Notes under the pieces: generated by a model | Database searches by the model: none | What the model was told of the DNA's origin: nothing | What the model saw: the letters and a program-made list of their open reading frames with translations, nothing else | NCBI GenBank assembly: GCA_023055425.1 | Contig: JALGPY010000009.1 | Coordinates: 16,929,775 to 16,993,774, forward strand | Reading direction: 5' to 3' | Origin: Linanthus parryae | Lineage: Eukaryota > Streptophyta > Magnoliopsida > Ericales > Polemoniaceae | Length of the DNA: 64,000 nucleotides | Translations under genes and position numbers: made by a program | Shown: one piece after another, positions 56,607 through 64,000 of the stretch | How the letters are laid out: every line of letters starts with the position of its first letter | Numbering within the stretch: the first letter of the stretch is position 1

Positions 56607-59345
56607 TTCTAATTCTTCAAGGGTTCCTTCCCTATGGAAGGTTCCATCTACCCTTGGAGTCTCTAATGCTGGTCTCAAAATTACTTCTGTTTGGTGCCTG
56701 CTATGGCAGCTAGTTCAAAAAACTCATTTCTGATTTCCCAATGCTGTCTACTGGTGTCGAGTTTAGTATGTCTTCTGCCTATAATTGTACTCATTAACTG
56801 TTCTTTTATCATGAAACTTATGTCACATGTCTTATGATTATACTTCTATGTTATTTAAATGTTATTTTTCCATGCCTGAGACCTGTTTGGTTAAAGATGA
56901 GCAACTTCCGGATTCAGAACAATCTACAATGGTTGTGCCATCTAGCATTCTATAAATCACACACTTTTGTCGTCTGCTACTTTTTTTGGTCGGATCCATT
57001 GCATGATTCTTGGTTAACCCACATTTTTCGGCTTCTATTCAATTACCAATATATATCATATAGATTCAGAATCACTGTTACTGTTTGTATACTGCTTATA
57101 TCACTGTTACTAGTGCGTGACATGAGTTGGGGACCCTCTTCTGGTATTTCCGGTGACCATGGTGTGGTCTAGACTAAGCACCAAAATAATAAATATATAG
57201 TTTGTCTAGGTATTCTCATGGTTACATGTTTCTCAACCGATCTGTGATTTGATTGGCTCCCTATCCTTGTAATGACCTGAAGGGTCTGCACCCGCCAGCA
57301 CACACACACGAGCATTAGTTGGAGCTTTTACTTCCAGATATAATTTTTTATCATCTATTCATGACTCTTTAACATCCTTTCATTTCTAATCAGATGTATC
57401 AGATCTTCTGAAGCCATGCCAAGCTGATAATTATACTGGGACTGAGCAGAGGTTGTCTTCAATACTGTACCTAAGCCACACAAAGTCTTCTGGGGCACCA
57501 GCATGTGTGAGATGGAGAAAAGCTCACTGGTCTTTCCAGAATTAGTCCATCTATTAGCATAACCAGAGCCTTTTTATGGTGCCTCAAGCATCTTTGCGAC
57601 CATTCTGGATTTGCTATTATGGCAAGTTCTGTCTTTTATGTGTATTGTATCTGCTTCAGAAAACTTTACAAATTTTTTCAATGTTTGCTTTATCATAGCA
57701 TGTTATGTTTAGCGTTTCTTCCCAACTTCATTAAAGAATATGTAAAAGAAAAAGTTACATCTTGACACCAAATACGTACATAATCTTTTGAAAATTAACC
57801 TTCGGTTTCAACTTCTCTCTAAAGACTGTGATAAAAGTATTGCTTGGGGCTCTATCTATTATCTTGACTTATTAAATTTATACTTTTTTTTCTTTTCTTT
57901 AGGGAAGATGGATTATCGGTTCTGTACAGAAAGCACTGGCTCTAGGGACTAGGGAGTCCCTTCTCCCTCTCCACATGTTCCTCATTAATTTAAGAAGGCT
58001 ATATGTCTCCAGTATGCCATCAGGTAATCATATATGTTTTCTTTAATTGGGTCATCACGATGAAGTTGATCATACTGTTTTCTTTGCGAAACTGTTTCTG
58101 TTGCTTCTTCCTCTCTTTAGAACATTTCTTCAGACTACTTGTCATGCATCTTTTGGTTGTGACGTGCTTTCAGTTGTATCCATTCTATTGCTTACTGCTG
58201 TTTGTATCCTTCCAACCTGTTGGATAAGGTCAAAACACCAACAAGAGAGAAGCCCTAAGGAGTGGCAGCCCACGCCCTTTGAGCCAAAGTCCCTCCTTAG
58301 GTGGTGTGACCTCCTTGGAGTGGTCCACCTCCTTTGACTTCCTCTCTCTTGCATGTTTTGGACTTTTTTTTTTTTTTTTTAGAATTCTTTCTTTAGCATT
58401 AGGTTCGATCTAGATCTTTCCTAGGCCCTCTCCTTGGAGTCCTATATATATTAGGAATTTTGTCGTCCCATCTTTTTCTAGATGTTATTACTTAGTAACT
58501 ATTTTAAATGATCTATTCTCGTAATACTTATATGAGTAATTAACTTGGGAAAGAACTCGTTAGCAAATCTAACTCTTTGTAGTAGTAACATCCTAATTAC
58601 TCTTCTCTACATATATTTGCTACTTCCTATTACTATTTTGAGGAAGACTTCATATTACTTGTAAGAAAGTATCTAAATTCGTACCCTACTATCATACATA
58701 TTACTACAATTATAGATTTGCTCCGAATCCGTTACTACTTAAAATCCTTTCCTTTGGAACAATCCTATCATGTCTTTCTACAGTATTTTCAAATAATTTC
58801 GTATTTGGAGAGAGCAATATTGTTATAATATATTTTTCTTGTATACTATATTTAGCATTTATTAAAAGGAGGTTGTAAGAAAATAATCCTCAACCAAATC
58901 TATTTTTTTTTTTTGGGAAAAAAAATCTTTTACTAATGTATATAGGACTCCCTCCCTTGTCCCCAAGGTGACCATATCCCCCTTGGTATTGTTTCTTTGT
59001 TTCGTCTTCGTTGTTCTAGATCTCTTCGTCAAGAAGCCTAGAATATGAAAATCCTGGAGATCTAGGTACGTAGCTATTTGTCATGGACATTTCAACATCT
59101 CTCTAGGTCGGCCACATGAAGTTGTTTGTTTTGTTTTATGTGTTTTAAATATATCAAGACACCCTACCAATTGTCAAAACTTTTAAACCTAAATTAAAGA
59201 TCTCCATAGGAGAAGACACAGATAGTGGTTGAAACCCCTAGGATGGTCCCCTTGTTCTTCATCTTTGATCTACTCATTTGATCTTCTTCTCTTGTGCTAG
59301 TGTTTAAACTCTAGATTAACCCTAGCAAGAAGTCCTAGTTGTAAG
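56607..59345. other. Unassigned stretch between the inverted duplication and element J
   Basis: No gene is supported. 58222-58480 has features of an LTR fragment: a TGTTGGATAAGG start, a T17 run at 58364-58380 and TATATATATTAGG near 58444, but no partner LTR or primer site was found. Short frames at 57390-57560 and 57900-58020 (the latter before a GTAATC) could be decayed exons; I do not recognise them. Confidence 0.4.
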
Positions 59346-61989
59346 TGAAACAACCCGGGAACCTACGGTTCCTCGCTAGTACAACTTAACGAAATCCAAA
59401 AGTGCTTTATTGAAATAAAAGTAAAGGAGAAACCCTCCTTACATTATTAAACAGAAAACAAACGTCGTCTTAAACAAAGAACTAAAACTAAACTTTATTG
59501 TTTGCTAAAAGAACTAAAGCTCCAGCTCGTGCACGCGTTTTCCCCCAGCTAGCTTATTCTTGACCTGCGGGTTTTGAAATAGCGAAAGCCGACCGCAGAA
59601 AACGTTTAATTAGTAAAAACTAAGTAAGATATACCACAACACGTAAAACAGAGTTTTTGGCTAACACGAGAATATACACAGTAAAATTAAGCAGTAACCA
59701 CATTTTATTCTTATATTTAGTTGAGGCATAACACGAGCCCCAACAGGTACGGTGTGGACAGAGAGGTCACGATGGAATAATAATAAAGTAGGGTACTTCT
59801 ACGGGATATCACAGTCCATCCCGATTCTCCCTAAAGAACTAGTGAGACCTTAAGTGTCGACACCCCTATACAGTCATGACCTAAACATGTATAGGTAGTA
59901 CTCCTAGTTTTCACAGTAGATAAGAGGGTACAATGCCCTAGGGAAATCACACATAGGTATTCCCGGCCTTAGCCTTCACACGCATCCTCTGTACACCGTT
60001 CCCAATTCTATTATCGTACATTTATTGTTCAAGATTCCACGGGAGTAATAAATCACAATTTTAAATAGTGATCACAAGCTTCTCAAATCGTTCGAAATAA
60101 AACGCTAGAAGAGTTCAAGTATTATAAAGCGGAAATTGAATTTACAGTTTGGGATAACGCACACGAAACAGCACATTTTGATATTGAAAGATGTTGTGCA
60201 TATAACTTACTTGGAATTGGAAAGAGAGAATTCAACACAAGCAGCACGGAACTTAGTAGTAGGGGTCCTCGACGAACTCTCCTCCTACGAACTCGGAATC
60301 TACAATATCACATAATCCTATATTAACACATATTCATCCATACAACAAATCACAATTAAATGTCCTATATGAAATGCAAGTGGAATTCCCCACATAATCC
60401 CCCAAACAAGTTATATTTCACTAGCTACTAGTTACACGATTATTGTACATATTTATTAAGAACATAATGGTGTATAATTATAAAAGTAATAGTTGAGGTA
60501 AAGAAAACTTTATTTAATATATTATAACATTTAGTAGCTAATATTTATAAATAAAGGTAGCTATTTAAAAATAAGCTTGATGTCTACTATATATAACATA
60601 ATAATTATAATACTAAGAAAACGTTATTATGTGACAAGAGTTAATTTTCCGATATCTACAAAACATGGCTAAATAGTTGGTTAAGAAAAGTAAATATTAT
60701 ACTTGCAAAATCCCAAATCTACGTAATAAGATTATAGGTTTATTTTCAGAAAAAGGATTTCTAGAGTTATGCTTAATGGTGTGTGTAAACATCAGAAAAA
60801 AATTACTAGTTTATATTATTATGAAAATATACATAAACTATTTATACAAGCACACTTATAACCTCTAATATTAAGTTGCGAGGCAGTAAATTTTATTTAT
60901 CAAGAACGACAAATACTATTTCTGGGATTATAAACTTGCCACAAAAGGACATAATTACATAAGCCAAGATATTACTTGGTAAATATACTAGAACAACATT
61001 GTCTTTTACTAAACTGTTGGGTAACTAATAATATTTACACAATTATTGGGGTATAAGTTGTAGCTTGTGAAACTTGGGTACACATTAACACACCCACAGT
61101 GGACTTCTTCTTCTTCAAGTTCAATCCCTCATAAACTCAAACCACCAATTCTTACTGTACTCATTTCTCACAAATCCAAAGAAAACAAAAATCCAAATGA
61201 ACACCATATCCTAGCAAGAACTATTGCGATTGAGAATGGAAACAAAAAGGTGGTTTCGTGAGTTACCGATCGGGGTGGACGAACGGCGATGGAGGCGGCG
61301 ACGAACGGTGGTGGCTTCTGCCGCCGCTGGTTTCGCCGGAGCAGCGGGAAGGACGGACGAAGGTGCAGAGGACGGCGACGCTGAGGGGCGGCGTCGGGGC
61401 GGCCTGGGTTCGCCGGCGGTCCTGGGTTCGGGCCTGGTGCCGTCGGCGTCGGGTCTGCCTCGGCGGTCGACACAGGACAGAGAGAGAGCGAGAGAGAGGG
61501 GCGGAGAGTGCGAGAGGTGGTGGGTGCGAGAGAGAGAGGCAGTGGGAGTGTGAGAGGACTGGGTTTTTGGTGTGTTTGGGTGTAAACCCAAATCAGATGG
61601 AGAAGATTTGTGGTTGATTTTGGAAGGTCAATTGGAGAAATTGATGATGGGGGATTGGGTTTCAATTCATGGCGAGATTGGGGCGAGAATTGGAAATGTT
61701 TGAGGTCAATTTCTGACCTTGCCATTGATGGTGGCGGTGATTTGGCGGAGAACCACTGTGAAACTCAAAAATGTGATTTGGGGAGGATGATGGGAGAGAC
61801 ATTATGGTGTGGCGGGTGCACCACTAGGCGCGGTGATTCGCTACGCGTTATTAATTAAAACTACACTTTAGACACGTTTAAAACGTCACACGACCCGCTA
61901 CACTTCACCCACTAGTTTACACACATTAACTATACAAGTTGTCATCTTATTAAAAATACTTTTTGATAAAAAATGTTGATAACAATAAC

Positions 61990-62023
<34 letters not shown>

Positions 62024-62195
62024 GTAATAATAATAATAATAATAATATTGATAATAGTACTAGTAGTAATAATATTAATAATAATAATAGTAAACTACTA
62101 GATAAAAGGAAGAGAAATACTTTTATAATTTCACATAATGACCCCAAAATTAGCCAAACTCCCAAAAATGCCCCATAAAATACCGGGGTATTACA
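59346..62195 (-). repeat. 3' LTR of chromovirus J
   Basis: 2850 bp, same family as the solo LTR at 45955-49336 (shared AGGGGTGTCGACACTTAAGG at 59849-59868 on the minus strand). It contains a GC-rich block at 61250-61550 and an AAT microsatellite at 61980-62100. Overlapping frames in the GC-rich block are compositional. Confidence 0.85.
61980..62100. repeat. (AAT)n microsatellite in the LTR of J
   Basis: Long interrupted run of AAT/AAC units. Confidence 0.95.
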
Positions 62196-62209
62196 TCACA
62201 TCTCCCTTA
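62196..62209 (-). promoter_or_regulatory. Polypurine tract of chromovirus J
   Basis: The minus strand reads TAAGGGAGATGTGA directly before the LTR. A second copy of the same string lies at 62398-62411 next to the pol stop. Confidence 0.75.
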
Positions 62210-62216
62210 AAACAAA

Positions 62217-62232
62217 GCTTCGTCCCCGAAGC
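62217..62232 (-). promoter_or_regulatory. Purine-loop hairpin next to the polypurine tract of J
   Basis: On the minus strand GCTTCG-GGGA-CGAAGC lies seven bases before the purine tract region. Confidence 0.6.
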
Positions 62233-62244
62233 GTAAAGTAAATC

Positions 62245-62372
62245 GAATCTCCCAATGCAAGTATGCGGTATGCAGTTCTAATGTGCACGTAATAACAAGA
62301 CAAGACGTTGAATCTCCCAATGCAAGTATGCGGTATGCAGTTCTAATGTGCACGTAATAACAAGCCAAGACG
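62245..62372 (-). repeat. Two 63-bp tandem units (period 65) in J
   Basis: GAATCTCCCAATGCAAGTAT begins at 62245 and 62310. The units differ by one base in about 63. Confidence 0.93.
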
Positions 62373-62415
62373 GTAATTAAAATGCATGGTTGTTAAATCA
62401 CATCTCCCTTAAAAG

Positions 62416-62435
62416 GAGTGACGTCCCCGTCACTC
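62416..62435 (-). promoter_or_regulatory. Second purine-loop hairpin of J, over the pol stop codon
   Basis: On the minus strand GAGTGACG-GGGA-CGTCACTC; the stop TGA (62430-62432) lies in its first stem strand. It stands next to the second polypurine-like copy. Confidence 0.6.
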
Positions 62436-63905
62436 GACTCGTACCTGGTCGAAAAGGTGTGGGTAACGTTTCCTCATGTCCTCCTCGGCTTCCCACGTTT
62501 CTTCTTCGGTTTGGTGATTCGACCATAGAACCTTGACCAGCGTGGTGGACTTGGTACGGGTGTTTCTGGTTTTTTTATCAAGGATTTTGATCGGTTGTTG
62601 TTCGTAGGTAAGAGAGGGATCAAGCTCGACAGGCTCGGGGTCAATAATGTGACTCGGATCGGGTACATAGGCTTTGAGTTGGGACACATGGAAAACGTTA
62701 TGGACTCTACCTAGGCTGTTAGGAAGATTCAGGCGATAGGCAACCTCTCCTATACGATCCAGTACTTCGTAGGGTCCGATGAACTTGGGACTTAGCTTTC
62801 CTTTTTGATTGAAACGCATAACTCCCTTTGTAGGTGAAACCCTTAGGAACACTTTGTCGCCAACTTTGAATTCCAATGGCCTTCTCTTCAAATCCGCGTA
62901 AGACTTTTGTCGATCCTGGGCTGCCTTCATCCTTTGTTGGATCATTCGAATCTGGTTTGTCGAGTCCTCGATCATTTGTGGTCCAAGAATGATCGTCTCG
63001 CTGATGTCACTCCAACACAGCGGTGTCCTGCACTTCCTCCCATACAGTGCTTCGTAGGGTGCCATCCCTATGCTAGCATGGTAGCTGTTGTTATACGAGA
63101 ACTCGATAAGTGGTAACTTGTCCACCCATGAACCTCCAAAGTCTAGAATGCAAGCCCTTAGCATGTCCTCCAGTGTTTGGATCGTTCTCTCAGTCTGGCC
63201 ATCCGTAGCTGGGTGAAATGCTGTGCTGAATCTTAGCTCAGTGCCCATGGCCTTTTGTAACTCCTTCCAGAAATGAGATAAGAAGTTTGGATCTCTATCC
63301 GAAACAATGGAGCTAGGGACTCCATGTAGTCTTACCACGTTCTTGATGTAAGCGTCCGCCCTCTTTTCCATGTCCCATGTATCCTTCATGGGGATGAATC
63401 TTGCCGTCTTGGTGAGTCGATCGACTACCACCCAAATTTGATTCAATCCATTCGTCGAAACAGGTAAAGCCGTGACAAAGTCCATTGAAATGGAATCCCA
63501 TTTCCAAACAGGTATCTCCAATGGTTGCAACATTCCACCTGGTCTTTTGTGCTCGAACTTGACCTTTTGGCATGTCAAACATCTAGATACGAAATCAGCT
63601 ACTTCCTTCTTCATACCTTTCCACCAGAAATTCTTCTTCAAGTCCTTGTACAACTTGTCCCCTCCTGGATGTACCGAATATGGTGTGTTATGAGCTTCCT
63701 TCATAAGCCTTTCTTTTACTTCCGCGCATGTCATTGGTACACACCATCTTCCCTTGAACTTCACGCTCCCATCTTCTTCCACTTTGAAATCGAGTGCTTC
63801 GCCTTTGTTGATCTTCTCCTTAATCTTTTGTAGGAACGCGTCTTCTTTCTGTGCTTCTTTTATTTCTTCGAAGATGTCCGGTACTATCGTCATATTACAC
63901 AACAT
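62430..63905 (-). CDS. Pol of chromovirus J: integrase and chromodomain (partial)
   Basis: 491 residues from the first Met in the window. The frame is open upstream to a stop at about 63993, where the RNase H end should be, so the real polyprotein is longer and may be broken there. Domains: H-H-C-C zinc finger (about residues 70-115: HNTPYSVHPGG ... CLTCQ); integrase core with SMDFV Asp near 140, SDRDPNF Asp near 200 and TERTIQ Glu near 238; a GPYEV C-terminal domain near 375; and a C-terminal chromodomain (about 430-490: KILDKKTRNTR ... LVKVLW ... TWEAEEDM). The chromodomain is thought to guide insertion into marked chromatin. No frameshift within this part. Confidence 0.9.
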   Translation of the reverse strand: MLCNMTIVPDIFEEIKEAQKEDAFLQKIKEKINKGEALDFKVEEDGSVKFKGRWCVPMTCAEVKERLMKEAHNTPYSVHPGGDKLYKDLKKNFWWKGMKKEVADFVSRCLTCQKVKFEHKRPGGMLQPLEIPVWKWDSISMDFVTALPVSTNGLNQIWVVVDRLTKTARFIPMKDTWDMEKRADAYIKNVVRLHGVPSSIVSDRDPNFLSHFWKELQKAMGTELRFSTAFHPATDGQTERTIQTLEDMLRACILDFGGSWVDKLPLIEFSYNNSYHASIGMAPYEALYGRKCRTPLCWSDISETIILGPQMIEDSTNQIRMIQQRMKAAQDRQKSYADLKRRPLEFKVGDKVFLRVSPTKGVMRFNQKGKLSPKFIGPYEVLDRIGEVAYRLNLPNSLGRVHNVFHVSQLKAYVPDPSHIIDPEPVELDPSLTYEQQPIKILDKKTRNTRTKSTTLVKVLWSNHQTEEETWEAEEDMRKRYPHLFDQVRVE

Positions 63906-64000
63906 GTTTTTCGTTGTTCCCTTTGTGCAGACTTCAATCTCCAGTCTTCGAAACTCTTCGCAAAGCTTAGGTGGTAGAAAATCTAAAAGAAATTACATTG

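Larger units (their letters stand above)
59346..64000 (-). mobile_element. Ty3/gypsy chromovirus J (minus strand, partial)
   Basis: The 3' LTR (59346-62195), polypurine tract and the integrase-chromodomain end of pol lie in the window; the remainder is to the right. TGTAATACCCC... and ...TTGTTTCA are the LTR ends on the minus strand. The chromodomain places it among chromoviruses, most like the Tekay/Del group. The candidate target duplication is GTAAG at 59341-59345; the partner is not visible. Confidence 0.88.

Noticed and set aside
58222..58480. A complete LTR
   Set aside because: TG start, T run and TATA-like string are suggestive, but no end, partner, primer site or target duplication was found.
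61168..61725. Pro/Arg-rich frames on both strands in the LTR of J
   Set aside because: Several overlapping frames on both strands in a GC-rich block; compositional, no conserved domain.
61950..62178. Poly-Asn and poly-Leu frames
   Set aside because: Translation of the AAT microsatellite.

Overview
This window is repeat-dominated plant nuclear DNA, probably from a eudicot with a sizeable genome. The evidence is Athila-type and chromovirus-type Ty3/gypsy elements with tRNA-Asp-type primer sites, a Ty1/copia element with an initiator-Met primer site, plant L1-type LINEs, a MULE with 9-bp target duplications, and decayed copies of an EBF1/EBF2-like F-box/LRR gene (ethylene signalling). I see no intact host gene, rRNA, tRNA or CRISPR. 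Divergences quoted below are counts by eye.

Layout. An old LINE (6938-9694, continuing at 33674-33803) is the host of a nested transposon cluster. Its 5' part lies left of the window, beyond Athila element B (3' end 3893-5318, 3' LTR 5319-6937), which itself received Athila element A (tail of ORF3 at 2-265, 3' LTR 2168-3892). The LINE's RNase H region is split by Athila element C (9695-33668, target duplication GGGTT, two 1676-bp LTRs, about 35 differences). C is split in turn by Athila element D (16549-30507, target duplication GTAGG, two 1509-bp LTRs, only three differences seen). The end of the LINE is interrupted by a minus-strand copia element E (33799-40772, duplication AAACA), which carries a LINE-derived insert F (39039-39930, 17-bp duplication). 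A second LINE, G, follows (40778-43130).

The right half holds a non-autonomous MULE (44345-49641, duplication ATAAAATTT) with a solo chromovirus LTR inside it (45955-49336, duplication TTTAC). Next come a poorly understood stretch with a 346-bp direct duplication, a head-to-head inverted duplication of an EBF-like gene with LINE remnants at both outer ends (52456-56560), about 2.8 kb with little I can name, and the 3' part of a minus-strand chromovirus J (59346-64000).

How the parts work. D is close to a complete element: gag-protease-RT-RNase H-integrase with one frameshift, then a separate ORF3. C keeps gag-protease and the cis-acting sequences but has lost RT, RNase H, integrase and ORF3, so it could only move with proteins supplied by a relative such as D. 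The most interesting signals are non-coding. The Athila elements share a hairpin at the first bases of the LTR with compensating base changes. They carry repeated copies of the polypurine tract well inside the element. A small purine-loop hairpin sits just upstream of polypurine tracts and recurs in the unrelated chromovirus J. A double hairpin follows pol. In D, a palindrome array occurs both in the LTR and upstream of ORF3, each time ahead of a promoter-like sequence.
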